Positions 11,944 through 23,573 of a DNA stretch of 64,000 nucleotides are shown here, piece by piece (position 1 is the first letter of the stretch; every line of letters starts with the position of its first letter). The notes beneath the pieces are model-generated. The model did no database searches. It was given only the letters and a program-made list of their open reading frames with translations, and was not told the DNA's origin. Origin of the DNA: Chamaecrista fasciculata (lineage: Eukaryota > Streptophyta > Magnoliopsida > Fabales > Fabaceae); NCBI GenBank assembly GCA_003254925.1, contig QANZ01004351.1:1-64000 (forward strand). Reading direction: 5' to 3'. Made by a program: the position numbers and the translations under genes.

Positions 11944-13857
11944 GTTAGAAAATCACAGAGCGAGCGCAGCGGAAAAAAAATTAAAAAAAACTTCAAATAT
12001 GCTAACTCTGTGATTCCTTCCAGGATCCACTAATTATATTTATACCAGGATAGGAAGATGTATACCTAAATTTCAATCGGTGGCTTTTGTATCCGCGAAT
12101 CTGAGAAGTCCACTACGAGTGTCCTTCCTCTGCCGGTGATCCACACGAGCAGTTTGGCAGATGCCCAGGTGCTAGCCTCCTTCACTTCTTCCCAAGTGAA
12201 TACCGGAACCAATCTACAGTTCTTGAGTGATCAAGAACAATTCTTGATCTCAAGAAAAAGGGTGGCGCAACTCACACACAAAAACCCTAAAATTATAGGT
12301 GCAGGTCGCACTTTGATTGCTTAAACCCTATTGGTTGGAATGAGTCATGAGGAATTTGATTTTATATTTAAAATATTACCTTTTATATTTAAATCATAAA
12401 ATCGATTTGCACATATATTTTAAATTCAAAATGCAAGATCAAATCTTGCACTCCAAGATTTAAACCATGCGCCATCCTCATCTTGTTTTTAAAGGAATTT
12501 AATAAATCAAAATAACAACCCTAACTATTAGGAAGTTATAACCAACTAATTTATTCCCTTAACAATATTGAATTAAAATATTACCCTAATATCTTTAATT
12601 CAAACTTTGAATCTTGAAAGCAAAATCAAATCTTGAATTCAAATTCAAATCTTGATTCTAATCAACAAAACATTTTCATTTATTAAAATCAATCAAGCAT
12701 GAGGCGCTACCCTCACTCCATGTTATCCTAATATTAGAGAATTTAATAAATCAATAATCTCCTAACTTTTAGGAAGCCTATTTAATTTATTATTCCCTAA
12801 TATTATAAACAAGAATTTAATTGTAAATAGATTAATCAAATTAACTATTTAACAATTAATATATTTAAACTTGTCCAACAAATTTAAATATCATAAACGT
12901 AGATAATATTTAAGACAAGACTTCATGTCCTAAGACATTCAACTATGTCTTAAATTGTGTCACCAAAGTGACTCACGAATTAACCCTAATTCGTGTCCCA
13001 TTACGGCATCTTGATCCTGCTCGTGTGTGACCCAACAGGCCTCACGTGAAGTTGGCAGCATGTCATCTCTATGACTCACAAGTCGAGAGCGGACTCTAGC
13101 AAGCCATCACGACTACCCAAAACACGTGAGTTATCGTCTTAACTAAAACCGATTTAACCTTAGTACCACCTTGTCATAATCCCTATTGTCACACGATATT
13201 TTGGTCTTGGATAAGGCACGAGAAAGTCATCCTTAATCCAAATCATAACTTTCTCAATTCCTTGAGTTAGTCCCATTTCCCTGTGTGGCCACACATTCCT
13301 TGGACAGACTCATCGAGGGCGCCAGTTAAATATCTCTCATCTTAATGAGGGACAAAATTCCATCTTGGTCAACCACATTCCTCAGCACGGTAAACAACCA
13401 AACCTGTACCTAGCCTGTATGGCTACCCTGCTACGGGCAACGTTGGACTAGGCCAAAGTTTGACATCTACAACGCCAGAATAGTCAAGACCTCAGGTCTA
13501 AGGCATCGTGACAAGTGTACAAGAGAGACTAGCTTATGACTAAACCTATGCAGGACTCTCCGGGTCGGTCCAGCAACTTGTAACCATTACATAATTGCAC
13601 CATGACTCTCGAGAAGCATCTAGTGCATGTATCTATATACACCGAGGTCATGCTGGTCTTGGTTCATTCACGTTCCCACGAGAATAATCGACCAGGGACA
13701 GTTTAGATTAATTATCACATAATTAATCAAGGACGCTATCATAGTAAACATGCTAATAATATGATAACAACATAATTTATCATCTATAAATTAATCAAAA
13801 ACAATATGTTCAAAACATACACATAAGATGATTGGCCCTAGGGCACAATCTCCATCA
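11944..13857 (-). repeat. 3' LTR of copia 2
   Basis: Minus-strand LTR from TGATGGAG (13857) to CTAACA (11944). It shares all blocks with the copia 1 LTR with scattered indels. Its start abuts the polypurine tract at 13858. Confidence 0.88.
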
Positions 13858-13870
13858 GACTCCCACTTGC
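13858..13870 (-). other. Polypurine tract of copia 2
   Basis: GCAAGTGGGAGTC on the minus strand, directly beside the LTR start; identical to 28234-28246 in copia 4. It primes plus-strand DNA synthesis. It is missing in copia 1. Confidence 0.8.
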
Positions 13871-13902
13871 CCTGTACAATCATTAATCAAAGTGTTCCTA
13901 CT

Positions 13903-14888
13903 CTAGGTACATTCATCAATGCGTCTAATCCCCATCGACGTTACATGGCGTTCATGTATGACCCGCGTAAGAGGCTTTGTAAGAGGATCGGCAACATTAT
14001 CCTCGCCTGCTACTTTGCATATCTTGATATCTCCTCTTTCAACAATCTCTCTGACAAGGTGATAACGCCTGAGTATGTGTTTGGTCCTTTGGTGGGATCG
14101 GGGCTCCTTGGCTTGTGCAATAGCACCACTATTGTCACAATACAAGGTTATGGGATCAGCAATGGTCGGAACCACACCGAGCTCAGCAATGAACTTCCTA
14201 ATCCACACAGCCTCCTTCGCTGCATCTGATGCTGCTATATACTCAGACTCCGTTGTAGAATCAGCAATCGTGCTCTGCTTAGAACTCTTCCAACTCATGC
14301 TGCCACCGTTCAGGAGAAACACGTATCCGGACTGCGATTTAAAATCATCTTGGTCGGTTTGGAAACTGGCATCTGTGTAACCAATTACACATAGCTCCTC
14401 ATCAGTTCCACCGTAAACCAAGAATTCATCCTTAGTTCTTCTGAAGTACTTAAGGATGTTTTTGACAACGGTTCAATGATCCTCACCAGGGTCTTGTTGG
14501 AACCGACTCATCATGCTCAGGGCAAACGACACATCGGGTCGAGTACACAACATGACATACATGATGGATCCTATTGCGGAAGCATAAGGAATGCCACTCA
14601 TGCGCCCTCGTTCATCTAGTGTCTTGGGACACTGATTCTTGCTCAGGACTAAACCATGATTCATTGGTATGAATCCCTTCTTGGAATCTTGCATTCCGAA
14701 CCGATTCAGAACCTTATCCAAGTATGTACTTTGACATAATCCAAGAATCCTTCGAGATCTATCTCTATAGATCTTGATGCCTAGAATATAGGCAGCTTCT
14801 CCTAAGTCCTTCATTGAGAATGATTTTCCCAACCAAGATTTCACAATCTCCAAGGTTGGAATATCATTTCCAATGAGCAATATGTCAT
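13903..14888 (-). pseudogene. Copia 2 RT end and RNase H
   Basis: RT 3' part (14473-14880; SFSMKDLGEAAYILGIKIYR, GSIMYVMLCTRPDVSFAL) and RNase H (13903-14421; GYTDASFQTD, STTESEYIAASDA, YCDNSGAIAQAKEP). A single TGA between them replaces the Trp of HWT. This copy is otherwise better preserved than copia 1. The upstream end is cut inside the YVDD box at 14888. Confidence 0.88.
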
Positions 14889-16352
14889 TGATCGAGCCGG
14901 TTTATACCATGCTATCTAGAGGTCTTTGAATGTGTTTTATGATGTTTTATAACCTATATTAGGTGTTTTAGGCCTCTAGATATGATAATTGTTGCATTGA
15001 GATCACAATTTCATTTTGGTTCTTTTATCGTTTTTTAGTGTAATTCTCTCGTGTTTTAAGTGTTTAATTATATCTTGAGGTTTTACATGTTTATCTTAGT
15101 GCAATTGTATGTTTTTAGGAGCCAAAGACCCAAGGATTGAAGTGGAAGAAGGCCGGGATCAAAGTGGAATCAAGTTGGAAGCGAAACGGTGAAGAAACCG
15201 CACTTTTATGACCTTTGCCGGATTTTTGCCAGATGTGCATCTGGCAATGAAACAGCAAGCGAAATTTCTAGCAAGCACCAGTTTTCAGCTTTGTCGGATT
15301 GTTGCCAGATGCGCATCCGGCAATGATCCGGCAAATCTTGCAGAATTCTACACATGTGTTTTTAAAAGCCCAACCCGAAACCACACTTAAATGACCCGAT
15401 TTCTATGACCTAATGCCCAAAATTTTAGCCTCTTTTAGTCCCTAATCAGCCTCCTACCCCATTCATTCAACACACACCACATTCACTCATTTTCCTCTCT
15501 TCTCCTGCATCCCTAACATCCAAACCCTCATTCCATCTTCACCATTCTTGCTGCCATGGCTGATTTGGAGGTGGAGAGCGGCGTTCCTCCACCAATGAGC
15601 AGCTAGTAACCTTGCTTGGAGTGCGGATGATGAAGCTAGAGCACTGGATTCTACCGTCTAGGGAGTTTTTCTTAGTTTATCGTCTTTTCTATTTGGGATT
15701 CTTGTTTAGTTGTTGAACTTAGCTTGAATTCTGATGTAGTTGATGATATTGATTATGTTTCTCTGAGCTTGTTCTTGATTGTATCACATTTGACTCTTTT
15801 ATCTATACTCTTCGTTGTTAAGCTCTATCGTGTTAGTGTTGATTGTGTGAATCTTGATTGATTATTGTTTAATTGTCAATCGGACTAGCTCTAAGAACTA
15901 TCTTGACTTAATTGAGATGTGGATTAGTTGATTAGGTTGATTAGTCACTTGTTTAAGAGCTAATTAATCGGGTTAATTAATCTTTTCTATGAGTTTTCAT
16001 GGCAACGTCAATTTGGTCCCTGAGTATGAATTCCCTATATCATTTGTGGTGCAATGATAGCTTAGTCATCCGATAACTCCAAGTATTTCTCCATATTTTA
16101 TTTACTTTCATAGTTTATCTCGTATTCAGTTTAGTCCCTACTTTGTAGTTTTCAGTTAGTTCTTAAACAAACACACTTTTTACCGGCATTTCTTAGTTTG
16201 TTTATAGTTTTTATAGCCAATACAATCTTGTTTGAACCTTGAATCGCTCGTACTCTACCTTCGGGGAGTCCCTAAGAGAATACGACCCGGCGAGTATCAT
16301 TGTACTATATATTTAGCCGGTCTTTTTGGTGCGCTTACGACAGGCGCGATCA
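14889..16352 (+). repeat. 5' LTR of the Athila-like element
   Basis: 1464 bp, TGATCG...CGATCA. It contains two 22-bp near-perfect palindromes, built around GCCAGATGYGCATC, at 15226-15247 and 15302-15323. A weak ORF at 15208-15390 spans them and is probably meaningless. No second LTR is seen in the window. Confidence 0.8.
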
Positions 16353-16356
16353 AAAG

Positions 16357-16374
16357 TGGCGCCGTTGCCGGGGA
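16357..16374 (+). other. Primer-binding site, Athila-like element
   Basis: TGGCGCCGTTGCCGGGGA lies four bases after the LTR end. This is the site known from plant Athila elements (tRNA-Asp type). Confidence 0.8.
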
Positions 16375-16573
16375 CTCCTCGTGAGTCCCCGAGCGGTTCC
16401 GGGTTCTTAGCTTGATTGTTTTGGTTTTGTTTATTTTTGTTTGCTTGTTTTGTTCCTAGGATAGCATAGTTTAGTTGTTTTGGTAGTTCGAAAAGATAAA
16501 ATTCGAGTTGTTTGGAAGTCTTGTTTGGTGATTTTCTGGAGATTGTTTTCTAATCTTAGTTGATTGTTCTTTA

Positions 16574-17290
16574 ATGGATAGAAGACATTTTTCTCCTTAT
16601 AACCCTCATTATTCTTCTAATTCTTATGATGGGTCATTTGATTCTTCTAATGATTGTTTTAATTCTTTTTCTTATAGGTGCAATGATTACTTGACACAAT
16701 ATAGAGAAGTCCCACCCTTAAACCATCAATCATCGGGACAACAACATCAATTGGGTAATCAATCTAATAACACCACCTTTGGATGGAATGGTCAACACAT
16801 TTTTCAATGGGAGGATGAGTATAATCATGGAGCCCCTACCTTTCCAAGGGTACCCTCAAATCAATTTGGAAGCCCCAACCTCTCGACGATGGCGCCTTCC
16901 ATCCAGGACTCATCACCGCCAACAAGTCTTAATGAAATTTCACAACTTTTCATGAAAGGAATGGCGGATATGAACTCAAAATATGATGAAATGCTAAAGA
17001 TTATTGAAGGGATGGCTCATGGGTCCGAAAGCTTGGGTGAATGTCCTCATGCTCCAGAGAAGTATGTAGAAGCCCCCTCCTCTCAACTTGAAAGATTGGG
17101 CAAGCAACTAGATGAGGTGCACAAGTCACAAAGTGAAGAAGATAGTGAGGACGAGGAGGAGATCATTGTAGTTGATGAAGAGATTGTTCCTCTCACTCTT
17201 CCTTCTTCTTCCCTGCCCGTCAATGAGAATTCGTTGCTCATCTCCAAGGAACCATTTGTGATTCACCAAGAGGGCATAGTTCTATCTTGA
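16574..17290 (+). CDS. 238-aa ORF of the Athila-like element, function unknown
   Basis: It begins MDRRHFSPYNPHYSSNSYDG about 200 bp after the primer site. Residues 1-75 are rich in Asn, Ser, Tyr and Gln. Residues about 115-150 hold a probable helix (LNEISQLFMKGMADMNSKYD). Residues about 190-205 are strongly acidic (SEEDSEDEEEIIVVDEE). There is no zinc knuckle, protease or RT motif. It may be the N-terminal portion of the element's gag or an accessory protein. A 14-bp direct repeat (GCATAGTTCTATCT) at 17274-17287 and 17326-17339 flanks its end and abuts copia 3. Confidence 0.6.
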   Translation: MDRRHFSPYNPHYSSNSYDGSFDSSNDCFNSFSYRCNDYLTQYREVPPLNHQSSGQQHQLGNQSNNTTFGWNGQHIFQWEDEYNHGAPTFPRVPSNQFGSPNLSTMAPSIQDSSPPTSLNEISQLFMKGMADMNSKYDEMLKIIEGMAHGSESLGECPHAPEKYVEAPSSQLERLGKQLDEVHKSQSEEDSEDEEEIIVVDEEIVPLTLPSSSLPVNENSLLISKEPFVIHQEGIVLS

Positions 17291-17339
17291 AGCAAGAAGA
17301 AGAAGAGCTTGAAAAAGAAGAAGTTTGCATAGTTCTATC

Positions 17340-19828
17340 TGTTGGAGATTGTGCCCTAGGGCCAATCATTTTATAGATATGTTATGAACATATCAATTAA
17401 TTTATGGAGATAAATTAATGGTTATCATATTATTAGCATGTTTACTATGATAACAGTCCGTGATTAATTATGAGATAATTAATCTAAACTGTCCCTGGTC
17501 GCTCATTCAAGTGGGAACTTGAAATGAACTAAGACCAGCATGACCTCGGTGCATAGAGATGCATGCACTAGATGCTGGTACGAGAGTCATGGTGCAATTA
17601 CGTAAGGGGTTACGAGTTGCTGGACTGACCCGGAGATTCCTGCATGGGTTTAGTCATCAGCTTGCCTCTTCTGTACACCTGTCACGACGCCTTAGACCTG
17701 AGGTCATCATTATTCCAGCGTTGCAGTTGTCAGACTTTGGCTTAGTTTAACGTTGCCCGTAACAGGGTAGTCATAAGGGCTAAGTACGGGTTTGGTTGAC
17801 TGTCGTGCTGAGGAATGTGGATTGGCCAAGATGGGATTTTGTCCCTCGTTAAATGAGAGATATCTAACTGGCACCCTCGATGAGTCTATCTAGGAAAATG
17901 CGTGGCCACGCTGGTAAATGGGACTTACTCAGGAGATCGAGAAAGTTATGGTTGGATTAAGGATGACTTTCCTGTGCCTTATCCAGAACCAAGATATCGT
18001 GTGACAATAGGGTCTATGACAAGGTGGTACTAAGGTTAAGTCGGTTTTGGTAAAAACGATAACTCACGTGTTTTGGGTAGTCGTGATGGCTTGCTAGAGT
18101 CCGCTCACGACTTGTAGGACATGGGGATAACCTACTGCCAACTTCACGTGGGGCCTGCTGGGTCACACACGAGCAAGATTAGAACACCTTTTATAAGGGA
18201 CACGAAATAGGGTAATTCGTGGGTCACTTCGGTGGCACAATTTAAGACACAGAGGAAATGTCTGGGACATTAGGTCTTGTCTTAAATTTTCTACAGTTTA
18301 AGTAATTGTTAAATGATTAATAGGGATTAATTATTTACAATTAAAATATTAGGGAAAAATAAATCAGATAAGGTTCCTAAAAGTTAGGAGATTATTGATT
18401 TATAAAATTCCCCAATTTTATTATAGAGGGTGCCGCCTCTAATAAAGTGATTTTAATTAATAGAAATGTTTTATTAATTTAAATCATGAGTTTGAATTTG
18501 AATTTGAAATTCAAGATTTGGATTAAGATATTGGGGTAATATTTTAATTCAATAAAGAATTTAAATTCAGAATTCAAAATTTGAATTAAAGATAGGGTAA
18601 ATTACACTTTGGTACCCTGTTGTTTGACCCTATTTAACTTTGGTACCCTGTGGTTTGAAACTTGACACTTTGGTACCCTGTGGTATTCTCCATTAACACT
18701 TTGGTACCCTTTGGAGCTATTTTGTAATTTTAACCATAACAAATTTTGCAAAAATTACATATTGACCACAAAAAAATTTCAAAAAATTACAAATAGGTCC
18801 CTGGATACATATTATATAATATATAGGGACTAAAATGAAAAATTTAAAATTTTTTTAGGGTCAATATGTAATTTTTGCAAAATTTATTATGGTTAAAATT
18901 ACAAAATAGCTCCAAAGGGTACCAAAGTGTTAATGGAGAATACCACAGGGTACCAAAGTGTCAAGTTTCAAACCACAGGGTACCAAAGTGAAATAGGGTC
19001 AAACCACAGGGTACCAAAGTGTAATTTACCCTTTAAGATATTATGGTAATATTTTAATTCAAAAACATTGGAATAAAATAAGATGGTTATGACTTCCTAA
19101 AAGTTAGGAGTTATTTTTGATTTATAAAATTCCAATAAAATGAGGGAGTTAGGCGCCTATCTCAAGGTGGGTCCCATTGGGAGATTTGATCTTCCATTTG
19201 ATTCTCTGAGATAGCAATTTGAATTTGAATTAAAATATTATGGTAATATTTTAATTAGATATTCAAGTCTTAAAGATATGATATTATTGTAATATCATGA
19301 TTTTATATTTATAAAATTACCATAATTTTGGTAATTATATATCTAAAAAGTCGCCTAGCTCAAGACACACATGTGAGAAACCCTAATTCATTTTGGCAAG
19401 TCGATTTTCATCCTTGTAGAGAGAGAAAATTCGCCACCCACCTTCCTAGAGTGAGAAGTCGATTTTCCTCTAAGGAGTTAGAGAAAAATTCGAAGTTGTG
19501 GGTTCCTAGGGTTTTTGAGAGAAGAAGAACAAAAGGAGTTTTGTTGCTGTCTTCTCAATTGTTGCGCCACCTAGCTTGGATTCAAAGAAGGAGTTCTTGA
19601 GTTCAACAACTGTTCGTGTGGATCACCGGTGGAGGAAGGACGTTGCAAACGGACTTCTTAGACTCGCCTAGTTTAACCATCCGATTGAAAGCTTAAGGTA
19701 TAACACTTTTCGTATCTGGTTTTAAATTCAACTAGCGGATCTCAGGGTTGGAAATCTTGGGCAGCGCTTTTAAATTTTTGTTTTACCTTTTTGCTTCCGC
19801 TGCGTGTTTTCCCCGAGATTCCCCAACA
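17340..19828 (+). repeat. 5' LTR of copia 3 with nested MITE
   Basis: 2489 bp from TGTTGGAGATTG to CCCCAACA; about 2045 bp without the MITE and its duplicated target. It has the palindrome GCGTGGCCACGC (17911-17922), where copia 1 has the related TGTGTGGCCACACA. Confidence 0.88.
18595..19031. mobile_element. MULE-type MITE inside the copia 3 LTR
   Basis: A 437-bp element with ends GGGTAAATTACAC/GTGTAATTTACCC and long inverted arms. Each arm holds four spaced copies of a CTTTGGTACCCTGTGGT-like unit. Flanks TTAAAGATA (18586-18594) and TTTAAGATA (19032-19040) match at 8 of 9 positions, the target length of Mutator-like elements. Other LTR copies lack it, so the insertion is clear. No coding sequence. 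Confidence 0.85.
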
Positions 19829-19841
19829 GTGGTATCAGAGC

Positions 19842-20978
19842 CACGCTAGTCCTGGATTTAAAAACGTGTTTTGTGTACATGTGATGTATGATTTGTGTGT
19901 TTACCGCTTTCAATCACATGCTTTGGTTTTACGAAAAATCCACCGAATATTTTTCTTAAAATTGAATCTACAAGAAAAGGTGCAAATTTATGTATATGAT
20001 ACATAAAGAAATCAATAGGATTGATTTGGAAAGTTTTCTTGAAAGTTTAGGCTAAAGACGAAATTCCCATATAATTATGGTTAAAAGTGTTTTAATCATA
20101 ATATTATGGGGGTGACTGAAAATTTTATAAAATTATGAATTTTAAAATTTTTGGGTCAATAATTAAAATTCTTGAATATGATTCCTGAATTTTATAATTA
20201 TTGATAATGGGCCTAATTTCAAGAAAAAGGCATGTTAAAATTGCACAATCCTAATTTAAACACAATACAAAAATCATTTTTGATATGTGTTGCCAATATA
20301 CCGTGTTTGACATAATTGTATGAATTGTTCGTATATGTAATTGTGTGGTGTTGGATATGGCTCTAGGTTTTTGGTGTATACGGCCTGCGTGTCGTCTCCC
20401 TCTATCCGATGTAATTTCACTTTTCAGTTTATACCTCAATGTAACTGGGGTTTACTCTCTTGTAATTTTGCTTTTCTTTTTAGAAAAATTCTCTCATTGG
20501 CTTGGGAGAATTATTAGGATAGGTGAGCCATATCTAAACACAGTATATATATCTGTTTTACATTTAGTTTGTATGTGATACAAAGCGCTAGATGTATGTT
20601 TAGGACGCGATTTTAACATGCTATTTACCCCGTTTAAGCGCAACAAACACGTATACGATACGAGCGTGGGATTTTGCATATGATGCAAGATCCGTGCACA
20701 TGTTTATATATGTATGTGATACATGGGGTGATAAACATGTGGCATGACTCGTTTAATTTTAAAAGGAGTTTTAAAATTAAACTATAAAACGGAACTTTTT
20801 TATATCAAACCCTTTTAGAAAATCTTAATTCTTAATGCCGTCAATAAAACACCCTGTTGAAATCTTGTTCATCGTAGAGCGGTGATCGCCCTTCGCGACA
20901 CGTATCTACCTTGACCTTGAGGAGACACGGGTGAATGGGGGTTTTCAGTTTGACGCCCATTGAAGTCTTGGTTCATTA
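19842..20978 (+). other. Copia 3 untranslated leader
   Basis: The leader after the primer site. It contains one bulged-A hairpin (20882-20901, stem TCGC/GCGA, loop CCTTC) and a 77-codon ORF (20345-20578, MVLDMALGFWCIRPACRLPL...) that is nearly repeated in copia 4. The leader is truncated before the second hairpin. Confidence 0.6.
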
Positions 20979-23061
20979 TGTTGGAGATTGTGCCCTAGGG
21001 CCAATCATTTTGAGAATATGTTTTGAACATATTATTAATTTATGGAGATAAATTAATGGTTATCATATTATTAGCATGTTTACTATGATAACAGTCCATG
21101 ATTAATTATGAGATAATTAGTCTAAACTGTCCCTGGTCGCTCATTCAAGTGGGAACTTGAAATGAACTAAGACCAGCATGACCTCGGTGCATAGAGATGC
21201 ATGCACTAGATGCTGGTACGAGAGTCATGGTGCAATTACGTAAGGGGGTTACGAGTTGTTGGACTGACCCGGAGAGTCCTGCATGGGTTTAGTCATCAGC
21301 TTGCCTCTCCTGTACGCCTGTCACGACGCTTTAGACCTGAGGTCATCATTATTCCGGCGTTGCAGTTGTCAGACTTTGGCTTAGTCTAACGTTGCCCGTA
21401 GCAGGGTAGCCATAAGGGCTAAGTACGGGTTTGGTTGATTGCCGTGCTGAGGAATGTGGATTGATCTAAAAGGGATTTTGTTCCCCATTAAATTGGGAGA
21501 TATCTTACTGGCGCCCTCGATGAGTCTGTCCAGGAAATGCGTGGCCACGCTAGGAAATGGGACTTACTCAAGGAGATCGAGAAAGTAAAGGTTTGGATCA
21601 TGGATGAATTTCCTGTGCCTGATCCATTACCAAGATATCGCAGAACAATAGGGTCGGTGCCAAGGAGGTACGAAGGTTAAAATCGGTTTTGGTAAAAACG
21701 ATAACTCACATGTTTTGGGTAGTCGTGATGACTTGCTAGAGTCCGCTCACGACTTGTAGGACATGGGGATGACCTACTGCCAACTTCACGTGAGGCCTGC
21801 TGGGTCACACATGAGTAGGATCAGGACACCGCTTAAAGGGACACGAATTAGGGTTAATTCGTGGGTCACTCCGGTGGCAGGATTTAAGACACAGAGGAAA
21901 TGTCTGGGACATTAGGTCTTGTCTTAATTGATCTACAGTTGTGTAGTATTTAAATTTGTGGGACAAATTTAAATATAATAATTGTTAAATGATTAATGGG
22001 GATTAATTATTTACAATTAAAAATATTAGGGAAAAATAATTCAGATAAGGTTCCTAAAAGTTAGGAAATTATTGAATTATAAAATTCCCCTAATATTGGC
22101 ATGAGGGTGGCGCCTCTTTTAACTTTTTTAGGTTAATAAAATTGTTTTATTAATCTAAACAATAATTTGAATTCAAAAGATTTGACGAAGATATCAAAAG
22201 ATTTGATTCAAATAGATTTGGTGAGATCTCCACCCAGTATCTTTGGTGAATCATGAATTCCTAAGAGTTAGGAATGGTTTTGATTTATAAAATTCCAAGA
22301 TAAATAAGGGAGAGATGGCGCCATCTTGGTGGGTCCCAAGGGGAGATTTGATCTCTCATTTTGATTCTCCAAGATTGCATTTTGAATTTAAATTGAAATA
22401 TTAAGGTAATATTTTAATTGTAAATTCAAGTCCTAAAATAATTATATTATCAGAATATTATGATTTTAGGAATATTAAATCACCAAAATAATATATCTAT
22501 ATATATGGGGAGCAAGTCGACTTGCTCCCCAAGCCTAACCCTAGCTCACAATTGATTTTGTCTTCCTCCTAGTAGAGAGAGAGAAAAATCGCCACTTAGC
22601 TTTCTAAGGAATTCGAATTTTCCCTCTAGTAGAGAGAGAGAATTCGAATTTTCCTAAAGAATTAGTGAGAAATTCGAGTTGTGGGATTGTTAGGGTTTTG
22701 AGAGAAGAAAAACAAAAGGAGTTTTGTTGTTGTCTTCTCCCTTTTGCGCCACCATCAAACTTGGTTCAAGAAAACTCTGTAGATTCAGTTCCCGGTTCCT
22801 TTGGAGAAAGGAGCAGAAGGCTAGCACCTTGGTGTTCGACAAACTGTTCGTGTGGATTACTGGCAGAGGAAGGACGTTGCAAACGGACTTCTCAGACTCG
22901 CCAAGTTTAACCATCCGATTGAAAGCTTGAGGTATAACACTTTTCGTATTTGGCTTTAAATTCAACTAGCAGATCTTCGGGTGGGAAATTCCTGGGGAGC
23001 GCAAAGTTTTTTTTGTTTATACTTTTGCTTCCGCTGCGTGTTTTCCCGGGATTTCCCAACA
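20979..23061 (+). repeat. 5' LTR of copia 4
   Basis: 2083 bp, TGTTGGAGATTG...TCCCAACA, followed by the tRNA-Met-type primer site. It is more similar to the copia 3 and solo LTRs than to copia 1, suggesting two subfamilies. Confidence 0.88.
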
Positions 23062-23573
23062 GTGGTATCAGAGCCACACTAGTCCTGGATTTAAAATCAT
23101 ATTTGTGTACATGTGATGTATGCTTGGCGTGTTTTACCTATTTCAATCATGTTTTTGGTTTTACAAAAATCCACCGAATATTTTTCGTAAAATTGAATCT
23201 ACAAGAAAAGGTGCAAATTTATGTATGTGATGCATAAAGAAATTAATAGGATTGATTTGCAAAATTTTCTTGTAAATTTAGGCCAAAGTCGAAATTCCCA
23301 TATAATTATGGTTAAAAGTGTTTTAATCATAATATTATGTGGGTGACTGAAAATTTAATAAAATTGTGAATTTTAAAAATTTTTGGGTCAATAATTAAAA
23401 TTTTGGAATATGATTCCTGAATTTTATAATTATTGATAATTGGCCTAATTTCAAGAAAAAGGCATGTTAAAATTGCACACCCTAATTAAACACCTACAAA
23501 AATCGTTTTTGATATGTGTTGCAAATATATCGTGTTTGACATAATTGTATGAATTGTTCATATATGTAATTGT

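Larger units (their letters stand above)
11944..14888 (-). mobile_element. Copia element 2, inverted and truncated
   Basis: Read on the minus strand this is RT end, RNase H, polypurine tract and a 1914-bp 3' LTR (11944-13857, TGTTAG at its outer end). It is inserted into the 3' LTR of copia 1. Its upstream part was removed when the Athila-like LTR inserted inside the YVDD codons of its RT. The LTR is shorter than that of copia 1. Confidence 0.88.
14889..17339 (+). mobile_element. Athila-like Ty3/gypsy element with only a short ORF
   Basis: 5' LTR (14889-16352), primer site (16357-16374) and a 5' internal region with one 238-codon ORF, cut at 17339 by copia 3. The LTR has perfect inverted ends TGATCG/CGATCA. 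The ORF shows no recognisable gag, RT or integrase, so it may be a non-autonomous (LARD-like) element or the N-terminal part of a divergent gag. It sits inside the RT of copia 2. Confidence 0.75.
17340..20978 (+). mobile_element. Copia element 3, LTR and leader only
   Basis: A complete 5' LTR (17340-19828, enlarged by a MITE), the primer site TGGTATCAGAGC (19830-19841) and 1.1 kb of untranslated leader. It is cut at 20978 by copia 4 (candidate 5-bp target CATTA). No gag or pol of this copy is seen. Confidence 0.88.

Noticed and set aside
13828-14229. 133-codon plus-strand ORF
   Set aside because: Antisense of the copia 2 RNase H and LTR border.
17559-17750. 63-codon ORF in the LTR, repeated at 30773-30964
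   Set aside because: Lies inside LTR sequence; it is repeated only because the LTR is repeated, and it is broken in other copies.
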